50,248 bases of DNA from an uncultured Clostridia bacterium (GTDB lineage: Bacteria > Bacillota > Clostridia > Oscillospirales > Acutalibacteraceae): the NCBI GenBank assembly GCA_944384855.1, contig CALWUY010000034.1:1-50248 (forward strand). Reading direction: 5' to 3'. Below the pieces are notes generated by a model. That model worked only from the letters and a program-made list of their open reading frames with translations, had not been told where the DNA came from and searched no databases. Below are positions 43,799 through 50,248 of the stretch, piece by piece; within the stretch, counting starts at the first letter, position 1, and each line of letters begins with the position of its first letter. The position numbers and the translations under genes were made by a program.

Positions 43799-44491
43799 TC
43801 AGAAATCTATAAGTTGGTCATACTGTCCGGATAAGGTTTCGTTGTCAAATACGATTGAGTCGTCCTGTATTTCCCAGCTGTTTTTGTTATCGGCAAGAAA
43901 TGTGAGCACTTCGTCTGATCTGTTGAGCATATCTATAAGCCCGTCAATAGAATCCTGTACGGTCGTATCCTCAGACGCTTCTTCCATATCTCCCATAAGT
44001 TCGTTTTTATACAGGTCGGTATAATAGCTGTCTAATCCTTTATCATTTATGTATGACATCGCCTTTTCTTCCGTCAGAAATTCCGCATACTTATTTTTGC
44101 ATTCATTTAATTGCGTTATAGTATCGCTTATATATTTTTTAGATTCCGTAAAATCTTTTCCGTCATTTTTATAATTATCGGTTGACAGCAGAGTCGTTAA
44201 TTTCCCGTCATTCATTATGTCCGTTATTTTGATTATATTATCAAAATTTTCGCTTAAATATGCTTTGAACGCAGCCTCGACCGTAGCATAGTCTCCTGTT
44301 GTAACAGTTCTGTCAAGTCTGTCATTTACGGCGTCTAAATCTATATTTTCGGAATTCACAAGCTGATCCAATTGGGATATCTCATTTTTCAGCGTTTTTT
44401 CCTGCCGCATATCTTTAAAAACAAAATACCCTACCGCAAAAAGCGCTATTATTATAATAATCAGCAACGCAATCAAAATTTTCTTTTTCAT
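43799..44491 (-). CDS. hypothetical membrane-anchored protein
   Basis: 230 residues. One N-terminal membrane segment (about 5-24, ILIALLIIIIIALFAVGYFVF) is followed by a hydrophilic, helical, acidic domain (about 28-230) with a likely coiled-coil start (MRQEKTLKNEISQLDQLVNSENIDLD). I chose ATG 44491 because GGGGAG lies 6 bases before it; the longer form begins at a TTG with no RBS. The domain should lie outside the membrane. I recognise no family beyond a generic bacterial anchored protein; the next gene downstream is another unknown membrane protein. Confidence 0.7.
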   Translation of the reverse strand: MKKKILIALLIIIIIALFAVGYFVFKDMRQEKTLKNEISQLDQLVNSENIDLDAVNDRLDRTVTTGDYATVEAAFKAYLSENFDNIIKITDIMNDGKLTTLLSTDNYKNDGKDFTESKKYISDTITQLNECKNKYAEFLTEEKAMSYINDKGLDSYYTDLYKNELMGDMEEASEDTTVQDSIDGLIDMLNRSDEVLTFLADNKNSWEIQDDSIVFDNETLSGQYDQLIDF

Positions 44492-44596
44492 ATCCGTTCT
44501 CCCCTCATCTAACATAGATTTAATATACTATTTTATTATTCAAAAGTCAACAGTTATAATTACTTTGCGGCTGTTTTAACTGAAATTTATGTTTTG

Positions 44597-44625
44597 TTGA
44601 CAAAATGCGGTAAATCGTTTACAAT
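44597..44625 (+). promoter_or_regulatory. sigma-A promoter of rpe
   Basis: TTGACA (44597-44602), a 17-base spacer and TACAAT (44620-44625), 31 bases before the ATG. Confidence 0.8.
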
Positions 44626-44655
44626 TAAACCGTAAAAAAATTAAGCGGTGATTTA

Positions 44656-45300
44656 ATGTCTGTTAAAATTTCCCCATCAGTTCTTACTTCTGATTTTTTA
44701 GAGCTCGGCAGAGATATTAAACGTCTTGAAAAAGCGGGAGCGGATATGCTGCATCTCGATGTTATGGACGGTATTTTTGTACCTAACATTTCTTTCGGAC
44801 CGGCAGTTATCAAATCAATCAGAAAACATTCTTCCGTTCCGCTTGACATACATCTTATGATAGACAGACCTCACAGATATTTAAAGGAATTCAGCGAATG
44901 CGCCGACTATCTTGGATTTCACTATGAAGCCGGAAGCGATATAGCGGAGACTCTCAGTGAGATACGCAGGTTAGGGTGCAAGTCCTGCCTGACAATAAAG
45001 CCGTGCACTGCCGCAGAAGAAATTTTTGATTTTCTGCCGTTATGTGATATGGTGCTTGTAATGTCGGTGGAACCAGGCTTCGGGGGCCAGAAGTTTTTAG
45101 TCTCGGCTCTGGATAAGCTGCGCGCTTTAAAGAAAGAGATCACAGATAAAGGCTATAATATTCTGTTAGAGGTAGACGGAGGAATAAACAAACAAACCGC
45201 CTCAGACGCTGTAAAGGCAGGGGCGGATGTGTTGGTTGCGGGAAGTTTTCTGTTTTCAGGAGATATGGAACAAAATATAGCATATTTAAAAAATCTTTAA
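44656..45300 (+). CDS. rpe: ribulose-phosphate 3-epimerase
   Basis: 214 residues, TIM-barrel epimerase of the pentose phosphate pathway (ribulose 5-phosphate to xylulose 5-phosphate). The signature blocks are visible: KISPSVLTSDFLELG, MLHLDVMDGIFVPNISFGP (metal Asp/His), DIHLMIDRPHRYL (metal His), MSVEPGFGGQKF (phosphate) and EVDGGINKQTA (catalytic Asp). Length is typical. RBS is a modest GCGGTGAT. It has its own promoter and lies alone, and may feed pentoses from the local sugar pathways. Confidence 0.95.
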   Translation: MSVKISPSVLTSDFLELGRDIKRLEKAGADMLHLDVMDGIFVPNISFGPAVIKSIRKHSSVPLDIHLMIDRPHRYLKEFSECADYLGFHYEAGSDIAETLSEIRRLGCKSCLTIKPCTAAEEIFDFLPLCDMVLVMSVEPGFGGQKFLVSALDKLRALKKEITDKGYNILLEVDGGINKQTASDAVKAGADVLVAGSFLFSGDMEQNIAYLKNL

Positions 45301-45306
45301 GTTTAA

Positions 45307-45633
45307 TTAAGAGAAGGCGGCGCCGTATCTGGTTATGGCGTTGTTTTCTATAATTGACAGGGCATATTCTTTTATCGACTCAATTTTTATTTGATTATCG
45401 GTCTTGTAGCAGTAAAATTCATTTACGGTGTTAATAATACACGGCGGAATATTTTCCAAAATAAGGATATATCTGCCGTTCAAGGCATAAAGAGCGCTTT
45501 TTTCGCCGTAAGATTTAAGGGATTTCATCAAAATAAGCACGGCACGGGTAAGAGATTCGCTGTCGGGGAAGATAAGACATTGCCTGTTTGCGGATATTCT
45601 GACAGAGTTGCGGTTTATTTTATAAACGGTCAT
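45307..45633 (-). CDS. MecA-like mini-protein (C-terminal adaptor domain)
   Basis: 108 residues. LIFPDSESLTRAVLILMKSLKSYGEKSALYALNGRYILIL follows the pattern of the MecA adaptor C-terminal domain (F-F-D-E-D-V-I...SSLYKY-GKYYLVL). The first 15 residues (TVYKINRNSVRI) also resemble the MecA N-terminus, but the long middle of MecA (usually about 200-250 residues in total) is missing. MecA delivers proteins to ClpC. This could be a reduced adaptor or a regulator. I chose ATG 45633, 6 bases after GAGGTGG; a GTG at 45642 lies within the RBS. The call is tentative. Confidence 0.5.
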   Translation of the reverse strand: MTVYKINRNSVRISANRQCLIFPDSESLTRAVLILMKSLKSYGEKSALYALNGRYILILENIPPCIINTVNEFYCYKTDNQIKIESIKEYALSIIENNAITRYGAAFS

Positions 45634-45695
45634 ATAGTCCACCTCGGATTAAAAGCTTGAGGAATTGACAAAACTACCATTGAGGTGTTTTGTTT

Positions 45696-45818
45696 ATGGA
45701 TAACAATAAAAAGTCGGCATATAAACTGTTTTTCAAATCGGTGCTGTTTACTGCTGCGGCAATAGTTCTTTTAATGATAGGATATTTTTCAGCAGGATAC
45801 TTTTTTTCTGAATTTTAA
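45696..45818 (+). CDS. 40-residue membrane micro-protein
   Basis: ATG with GAGGTG upstream, ending in TAA 15 bases before the next gene. A short basic N-terminus (MDNNKKSAYKLFFK) is followed by one hydrophobic segment (about 15-37). It is translated in the same direction as the phosphohexomutase gene and is followed by GGGGG, so it may be the first gene of that operon. The function is unknown, and it is too short to assess conservation by eye. Confidence 0.6.
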   Translation: MDNNKKSAYKLFFKSVLFTAAAIVLLMIGYFSAGYFFSEF

Positions 45819-45833
45819 TATGGGGGTAAATAT

Positions 45834-47315
45834 ATGGATTACAGTCCACTTATAAGCGGGAGTGATATACGGGGAGTCGCGACAGAATTAGGCGGCAGGC
45901 AATGCAATCTGACACCGCAGGCGGTATATGACATTACTGCGGCGTTTGTGGTTTGGTATGTACGGAAATACGGCAGGAACGCTGACGAAATGAAAGTTTG
46001 TGTGGGGCATGATTCGCGGATAACCGGAGAAGAAATTTCTTCAAAGGTGTCACAGGCGCTGCTGCAGTCCGGAGTGACGGTAATAGACTGCGGATTGAGT
46101 TCTACCCCTGCCATGTTTATGACGACAGTAGATTTAAAAGTCGACGCTGCAATAGAGATTACTGCCAGTCATCATCCGTTTGACCGCAACGGTCTTAAAT
46201 TTTTCACACCTGACGGAGGGCTCGAGCACAGTGATATTTGCGAGATCTCCGTGATCGCGGGAAGAGGCGAAAAAATCACGGGGGAATGCACAGGAGTCAG
46301 AATATATGCCGATTACATGAAAATTTATGCGGCGAGACTCAGAAGAATGATCTGCAGGGAGACGGGAAAGTCGGAGACCGAAAAACCGCTGCAGGGTTTT
46401 AAAATAGCTGTTGACGCCGGAAACGGTGTGGGCGGATTTTACGCACGCGAGGTATTGGAAAAACTGGGAGCGGATATAACCGGAAGCAGATTTCTTGAAC
46501 CGGACGGCATGTTTCCCAATCATATACCAAATCCCGAGGACAAGACGGCTATGCAGAGCATTTGCAGTGCAGTTAAGCAATCGGGGGCGCATCTCGGAAT
46601 TATCTTTGATACGGATGTAGATCGCGCAGGGTGTGTGGACAGCAGCGGTACAGAAATCAACCGAAACAGGCTGATAGCATTAGCCGCATATATTGCCGTA
46701 GAGGGCAGGAAAAACGCGGTCATAGTAACAGATTCGGTTACGAGTGACGGACTAAAAGAGTTTATTGAGAAAGAGCTGGGATGCAAGCACTACAGATACC
46801 GTCGCGGATATAAAAACGTTATAGATAAAGCTGTAGAATTGACTGAAAGCGGAGAAGACTGTCCGCTTGCAATAGAAACATCAGGACATGCCGCGCTGAA
46901 AGAAAACTATTTTCTTGACGACGGAGCCTATTTGGTTACGAAAATAGTGATAGAACTGGCAAAGGGGACAGATATAGACAAGATATTATCACCGCTGAAG
47001 GTCCCCGCTGAGGAAAAAGAAATAAGATTTACGATAAAGGAGCAGGACTTTAGAGCCTATGGCGAAAAGGTGATAAAGGAACTGGAAAAATATGTTTCGT
47101 CAGACAGCAGGTACCGGGTAGCAGACGATAACCGCGAGGGTATAAGGGTTTCTACTGAAAACGGATGGTTTTTACTGAGACTGAGTGTGCACGATCCGGT
47201 GATGCCGATGAATTTTGAAAGCAGTAAAGAAGGCGGAATAGCTGAGGATATTAATGGTATAAGAGGTTTTTTCGAGAATATGGACGGTCTGGACATATCG
47301 GCTTTGGACACTTAA
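45834..47315 (+). CDS. phosphomannomutase/phosphoglucomutase
   Basis: 493-residue alpha-D-phosphohexomutase, interconverting hexose 1- and 6-phosphates. The four-domain pattern is visible: GSDIRGVA (domain 1), the phosphoserine loop EITASHHPFDRNGLKFF with catalytic S112, the metal loop IFDTDVDRAG, the sugar-binding loop AIETSGHAALKENYFLDDGAY and the C-terminal phosphate-binding STENGWFLLRLSVHDP. GLKFF rather than GLK-V-T-type loops leans toward phosphomannomutase, but dual activity is common. Domain 1 is a little unusual in the SDIRGVATELGGRQCN sequence. The operon includes the micro-protein before it. Confidence 0.9.
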   Translation: MDYSPLISGSDIRGVATELGGRQCNLTPQAVYDITAAFVVWYVRKYGRNADEMKVCVGHDSRITGEEISSKVSQALLQSGVTVIDCGLSSTPAMFMTTVDLKVDAAIEITASHHPFDRNGLKFFTPDGGLEHSDICEISVIAGRGEKITGECTGVRIYADYMKIYAARLRRMICRETGKSETEKPLQGFKIAVDAGNGVGGFYAREVLEKLGADITGSRFLEPDGMFPNHIPNPEDKTAMQSICSAVKQSGAHLGIIFDTDVDRAGCVDSSGTEINRNRLIALAAYIAVEGRKNAVIVTDSVTSDGLKEFIEKELGCKHYRYRRGYKNVIDKAVELTESGEDCPLAIETSGHAALKENYFLDDGAYLVTKIVIELAKGTDIDKILSPLKVPAEEKEIRFTIKEQDFRAYGEKVIKELEKYVSSDSRYRVADDNREGIRVSTENGWFLLRLSVHDPVMPMNFESSKEGGIAEDINGIRGFFENMDGLDISALDT

Positions 47316-47320
47316 AATTT

Positions 47321-47356
47321 TCCCGAACAGTAGGGCGTAAGACCTGCTGTCCGGGA
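47321..47356 (+). terminator. intrinsic terminator of the phosphohexomutase gene
   Basis: TCCCG plus ACAGTAGG pair with CCTGCTGT plus CGGGA around GCGTAAGA, followed by TTTCTGTTT. A second hairpin (47368-47392, ATCTGAGGG with CCCTCAGAT) follows at the 3' end of the reverse-strand Cys-rich gene. Confidence 0.8.
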
Positions 47357-47393
47357 TTTCTGTTTAATCTGAGGGACGGACCCCCTCAGATGA

Positions 47394-48227
47394 TTAATCG
47401 TTGCATTCGCTCTGATCACAGCATCCGCATCCGCAGCCTGAAATATCACAAGGTCTGGGAGGGAAAAAGTCATCCGTGGGGAATTTGATCTTTTTAAATG
47501 CGTCGCAAGGCTGGTCGGCAGTTGCGGTACAGGTTTTTTCGGGAAGACAAAAGTCGTATACGGGGATAAGCATCTGTACATTGCGTACAAGCTGAACAAT
47601 TGTAAAAAGTCCGATTGAAGCAAAAACAGTAGGTTTCCCGCTCGGTATATTGGTAACAACTTCGCCGCCTATACAGTCACAGATGTTTTTAGGTATGCAG
47701 CAAACATTTTCATAGCAATCGCGTACCTGGCCTATTCTTGCGCCCAGCGGAACCGGATCTACCGCCTGAACTACGCATTCGGGACAGTTAGAAGTTTTAA
47801 CCACATTGCTGACTCCGTCGATACAGGTGCTGCAAGCTGAGCTTGTAAATACTTTGACGTTGCCGTCGCTGCCGTAAAGAATTACCCGTTTGCTGTAAGA
47901 GGTTATACCGCTGATGCATTGAGGGCAGGAATGGGGAGAGGTATAGAGGTCGAAATCCAATAGGAAGAAAAATGTAAGGTCGCAGGAATAAAAGCCTTTG
48001 TTAAAATTCACAGGCTCCACATCGATCGAAACATTAAGTACCTTAGCGTTGCGCAGACGTATGCTTATTGCGTTATTTATAAGTTCCTGAGCCTCAGGTA
48101 AAAAGAAACATCTCAAGTCCTCGAGGCAATCTCTGTCGCAACAGGAATCGTAAACTCTGCCCGCGTCAATACAGACCGCTTCCTTAAAATCGGCATCTGT
48201 AGGGCAACCGTTTTTTAAATCTGCCAT
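47394..48227 (-). CDS. Cys-rich, probably spore-associated hypothetical protein
   Basis: 277 residues with about 30 cysteines, many in pairs (CC, C-x2-C), and a tail CGCGCCDQSECND. The start MADLKNGCPTDADFKEAVCIDAGRVYDSCCDRDCLEDL is a pattern I have met in spore-former proteins annotated only as hypothetical, and the middle has SIDVEPVNFNKGFYSCDLTFFFLLDF. No signal peptide or membrane segment is present. I chose ATG 48227 because AGGAGG lies 7 bases upstream; the open frame extends further but has no RBS. A structural (spore coat) or metal-binding role is inference. Confidence 0.65.
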   Translation of the reverse strand: MADLKNGCPTDADFKEAVCIDAGRVYDSCCDRDCLEDLRCFFLPEAQELINNAISIRLRNAKVLNVSIDVEPVNFNKGFYSCDLTFFFLLDFDLYTSPHSCPQCISGITSYSKRVILYGSDGNVKVFTSSACSTCIDGVSNVVKTSNCPECVVQAVDPVPLGARIGQVRDCYENVCCIPKNICDCIGGEVVTNIPSGKPTVFASIGLFTIVQLVRNVQMLIPVYDFCLPEKTCTATADQPCDAFKKIKFPTDDFFPPRPCDISGCGCGCCDQSECND

Positions 48228-48357
48228 AAAAAATCCTCCTGTAATAATAGTGAATGTCGGTTTTTTACGCTCCGACTTCAATAACATAATATGATTTAAG
48301 TTAAAAACGGTGAAAAAATATTTTTTTCGAAAAAAAACAGGTTTTTCTAAAAATAAC

Positions 48358-48386
48358 TTGACAATAGACATCAATTATGGTATATT
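48358..48386 (+). promoter_or_regulatory. sigma-A promoter of the tRNA genes
   Basis: TTGACA (48358-48363), a 17-base spacer and TATATT (48381-48386), 23 bases before tRNA-Thr. Confidence 0.85.
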
Positions 48387-48409
48387 ATTTAGGCGCTTTA
48401 AAAACAGAT

Positions 48410-48485
48410 GCTGGTGTAGCTCAGTTGGTAGAGCAGCTGATTTGTAATCAGCAGGTCGGGGGTTCAAGTCCGTCCACCAGCTCCA
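48410..48485 (+). tRNA. tRNA-Thr (anticodon TGT)
   Basis: The acceptor arm GCTGGTG (48410-48416) pairs with CACCAGC (48475-48481), discriminator T, and CCA is encoded (48483-48485). D-arm GCTC-AGTTGGTA-GAGC, anticodon arm CTGATTTGTAATCAG with TGT reading ACA, and T-loop GTTCAAGTC are all present. Confidence 0.96.
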
Positions 48486-48515
48486 AAATTCAAAAAGCGT
48501 TAATGTATTTAATAT

Positions 48516-48600
48516 GGGAGATTTCCCGAGTGGCCAAAGGGGACAGACTGTAAATCTGCTGGCTTCGCCTTCGGTGGTTCGAATCCACCATCTCCCACCA
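48516..48600 (+). tRNA. tRNA-Tyr (anticodon GTA)
   Basis: The acceptor arm GGGAGAT (48516-48522) pairs with ATCTCCC (48590-48596), discriminator A, and CCA is encoded. The anticodon arm CAGACTGTAAATCTG holds GTA. The long variable arm (TGGCTTCGCCTTCG region) makes it a class II tRNA, as expected for bacterial Tyr. Confidence 0.96.
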
Positions 48601-48606
48601 AAACGA

Positions 48607-48638
48607 AAATCCTGTCGATTTTTATCGGCAGGATTTTT
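48607..48638 (+). terminator. intrinsic terminator of the tRNA operon
   Basis: AAAATCCTGTCGAT pairs with ATCGGCAGGATTTT (one G-U pair) across TTTT, followed by TGTTTTG. Confidence 0.9.
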
Positions 48639-48725
48639 GTTTTGTATTATTCGCTATTCATTCGACAGGATTTTAAAGACACACTATCACTAAAATCTCG
48701 ATCAACATAGATTTGATAATATTTC

Positions 48726-48754
48726 TTGACTGTTTGTGTTTTTTTTGCTATAAT
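48726..48754 (+). promoter_or_regulatory. sigma-A promoter of the TIM-barrel gene at 48793
   Basis: TTGACT (48726-48731), a 17-base spacer and a perfect TATAAT (48749-48754), 38 bases before the ATG. Confidence 0.8.
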
Positions 48755-48792
48755 TTGAGCAACTTGATTAATTCTGTTTAGAAGGTGTCAAT

Positions 48793-49638
48793 ATGTATCA
48801 AATCGGTTTGTCAACCTGCGGAAAAACAATGTGCGAAGACTTGTTTAAAAAATATCACGATGCAGAAATAACAGCAATGGAAATTTCTCTCAAAAGCGAA
48901 GACTATGCTGATATAAACTATGAAGCTATTAAAAAATGGTCAGAAAAATTCAATATAGACTTATGGTCTTTCCATTTACCTTTTGCACCGTTCTCTGAAA
49001 TAGATATTTCAAATGCAAATACTTGCAAAGGTACAATTAAATATTATGAAGAATTAATAAAAAAAGCTTCCAGAATTGGTATAAAAAGATTTATCGTACA
49101 TCCGAGCGGTGAACCGATATCGGATGAAGAACGCTCTGCACGGATGAAGTATGCAAAAGAGAGTCTCGCAGTTCTTGCAGAAATTGCACAAAGGAATACT
49201 GCGGTCATTGCAGTTGAAGACTTACCCCGATCTTGCCTTGGAAAAAATTCTGATGAAATTACAGAACTTATTAGTGTACATGAAAATTTGAAGGTTTGCT
49301 TTGATACAAATCACTTGCTGAATGAAAATCCGGTTGATTTTATACATAAAATAGGGGACAAAATTATTACAACCCATATTTCAGATTATGATTTTATCAA
49401 TGAAAGGCATTGGCTTCCCGGGGAAGGCAAGTTGGATTGGCAGGCTATTTTAAATGCCTTTAAAAATATTGGATATAACGGCGTGTGGCTTTACGAAATA
49501 GATTTTTCCTGTCCTGAAACAATTATCAGAGACAGAGATTTAACCTGCGATGATTTTATAAAAAATGCAAAAGAGTTATTCGAGAATAAAAATATTTCGC
49601 TTTTTTCAACGCATAAAGATAATCTTGGAATGTGGTAA
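48793..49638 (+). CDS. sugar phosphate isomerase/epimerase (xylose isomerase-like TIM barrel)
   Basis: 281 residues of the AP-endonuclease-2 barrel family. Probable metal ligands are E in VIAVEDLPR, D in VCFDTNHLL, H in TTHISDYDF and E in WLYEIDFS. The DNA is visibly more AT-rich and uses AAA/AAT/ATT codons more than the other genes. It stands alone with its own promoter and terminator, just past the tRNA genes. It may have been acquired separately. It is related in fold to the barrels at 20030-23683 and to the N-terminal half of the 11497 fusion, but is not a close copy by eye. RBS AGAAGGTG. Confidence 0.85.
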   Translation: MYQIGLSTCGKTMCEDLFKKYHDAEITAMEISLKSEDYADINYEAIKKWSEKFNIDLWSFHLPFAPFSEIDISNANTCKGTIKYYEELIKKASRIGIKRFIVHPSGEPISDEERSARMKYAKESLAVLAEIAQRNTAVIAVEDLPRSCLGKNSDEITELISVHENLKVCFDTNHLLNENPVDFIHKIGDKIITTHISDYDFINERHWLPGEGKLDWQAILNAFKNIGYNGVWLYEIDFSCPETIIRDRDLTCDDFIKNAKELFENKNISLFSTHKDNLGMW

Positions 49639-49676
49639 ATGTTTGGCATCTAAATGGTTCGGAACAGCCAGATTAT

Positions 49677-49705
49677 GTGCCTGATTTTACTGTCAGGCAC
49701 ATTTT
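49677..49705 (+). terminator. intrinsic terminator after the isomerase gene
   Basis: GTGCCTGA (49677-49684) pairs with TCAGGCAC (49693-49700), followed by ATTTTTC. Confidence 0.85.
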
Positions 49706-50144
49706 TCTTAGTATTCATGCGGGTTTGCGGGCTTTTTCCCGTTTCAAAAAAGGATTGGTGTCCCATTACTGTCATTCCCGTTTTCAGAGATATCTGCAAA
49801 GCTGAGCGAAGTTTTCACCTGATTTTTCAGGCTGGGAACTCCGCTTTTTTGCGTTTACCACTCTTTTTTCCCGTTGTCAGAACTGTAAAAGTTTTCGGCA
49901 GATATATAGATAGATTGACGAAAGCCCCAAATGGGCCAATTTCAAGCCCTCAAAATACAAGGGGGTAGTGCGCCCTTTTTTAGGAACCGCTCCGGCTGAA
50001 TAGCCGGGGCGGTTTTCCGCTTCCCCCCTCTCACACTCTCCCCCCTAATACTTTACCATCTGGGAAAGAACAAGATAACTCTAAGCTCTAACTCAGCAAA
50101 AACCTCAAGTTTTCAACAACCAACAAGAAAGGATGAGTAAAACC
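49706..50144 (+). other. non-coding junction leading into a mobile element
   Basis: About 440 bases without a convincing gene. The left part is AT-rich; from about 49920 the composition shifts to C/G-rich and purine/pyrimidine-skewed runs (GGGGGTAGTGCGCCC, CCCCCCTC). It includes a strong hairpin (49985-50014, AACCGCTCCGGCT with AGCCGGGGCGGTT) followed by TTCC, and the RBS AAAGGATG before the ParM-like gene. The element's end presumably lies in this stretch. I see no copy of the tRNA-Tyr 3' end to mark an attachment site. Confidence 0.55.
49985..50017 (+). terminator. GC-rich hairpin upstream of the ParM-like gene
   Basis: A 13-bp stem (one T-G pair) around GAAT, followed by a short T-run. 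It may end transcription coming from the chromosome side. Confidence 0.7.
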
Positions 50145-50248
50145 ATGAACATTGGCATCGACCATGGCTATTACGCAATCAAAACCCGGCATTTTTCTTT
50201 CCCAGCCGGTATTGCAGAGTATTCCCATGAACCCTACACCTTGCAAAA
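50145..50248 (+). CDS. ParM/StbA-like actin-type plasmid segregation protein (5' part)
   Basis: The first 34 codons run off the window: MNIGIDHGYYAIKTRHFSFP then AGIAEYSHEPYT. The NIGIDHGYYAIK start is the first phosphate-binding loop of an actin-fold ATPase, in the form used by ParM-like proteins of plasmids and integrative conjugative elements of Clostridia. The AAAGGATG RBS supports this ATG. It marks entry into a mobile element, most of which lies outside the window. Confidence 0.75.
   Translation, partial: MNIGIDHGYYAIKTRHFSFPAGIAEYSHEPYTLQ

Noticed and set aside
48516-48600. tRNA-Tyr as the attachment site of the element on the right
   Set aside because: No second copy of the tRNA 3' end was found between 48601 and 50248.
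49654-49968. 104-codon forward frame between the isomerase and the ParM-like gene
   Set aside because: It spans a terminator hairpin, has no RBS and low-complexity sequence; treated as non-coding.

Overview
The window looks like a chromosomal segment of a low-to-moderate G+C, Gram-positive, spore-forming gut-type Clostridia, most likely an Oscillospiraceae/Ruminococcaceae relative. The pointers are a T-box leader, perfect AGGAGG ribosome binding sites, a Firmicutes-type LexA box, a PdaB-like deacetylase, a spore-associated-looking Cys-rich protein, a DUF6472-like mini-protein and many carbohydrate genes. This is inferred from gene content; no marker gene proves the taxon.

Layout. 1-282: the right end of an IS30-family element, which has cut off the 5' part of a sensor histidine kinase. 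1351-5527: membrane/envelope genes (peptidoglycan amidase, VTT-domain protein, MacB-like ABC transporter). 5556-9743: two cytoplasmic carbohydrate-active enzymes (GH106-like and GH28-like). 9750-16103: a strong promoter, a T-box leader with an apparent Leu (CTC) specifier, and a tight operon: a LeuA-like protein that has lost its metal ligands, a fusion of a sugar-isomerase barrel to an acyl-CoA synthetase, an amidohydrolase and O-acetylhomoserine sulfhydrylase. metA follows behind a terminator. 17189-23683: a seven-gene ThuA / Gfo-Idh-MocA / xylose-isomerase-like TIM-barrel cluster, a good candidate for a keto-sugar oxidation or elimination pathway. 23877-31502: an orphan MazF, a CPA2 antiporter, TrkA-TrkH potassium uptake, a GH25 lipoprotein lysozyme, a DUF6472-like mini-protein and PlsC.

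31548-38714 holds an SPFH protein coupled to a ribbon-helix-helix protein, HtrA, a PdaB-like deacetylase, and a reverse-strand GH28-GNAT-heparinase operon whose heparinase is broken. 38881-39126 is a small membrane protein behind a perfect SOS box. 39210-47315 has a low-molecular-weight phosphatase, a DUF2975-HTH-DUF4173 regulatory/membrane set with a candidate operator, PnuC, ribulose-phosphate epimerase, a MecA-C-like mini-protein and a phosphohexomutase. 47394-48600: a Cys-rich protein and tRNA-Thr and tRNA-Tyr genes. 48793-49638 is a TIM-barrel isomerase in AT-rich DNA. The far right end (50145 on) enters a ParM-like gene, probably the edge of a conjugative or plasmid-derived element.

The most unusual content is the T-box operon (divergent LeuA plus isomerase/acyl-CoA synthetase fusion), then the ThuA/Gfo-Idh/TIM-barrel cluster and the SOS-controlled micro-protein. 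All functional calls rest on reading motifs by eye; no database search was run.
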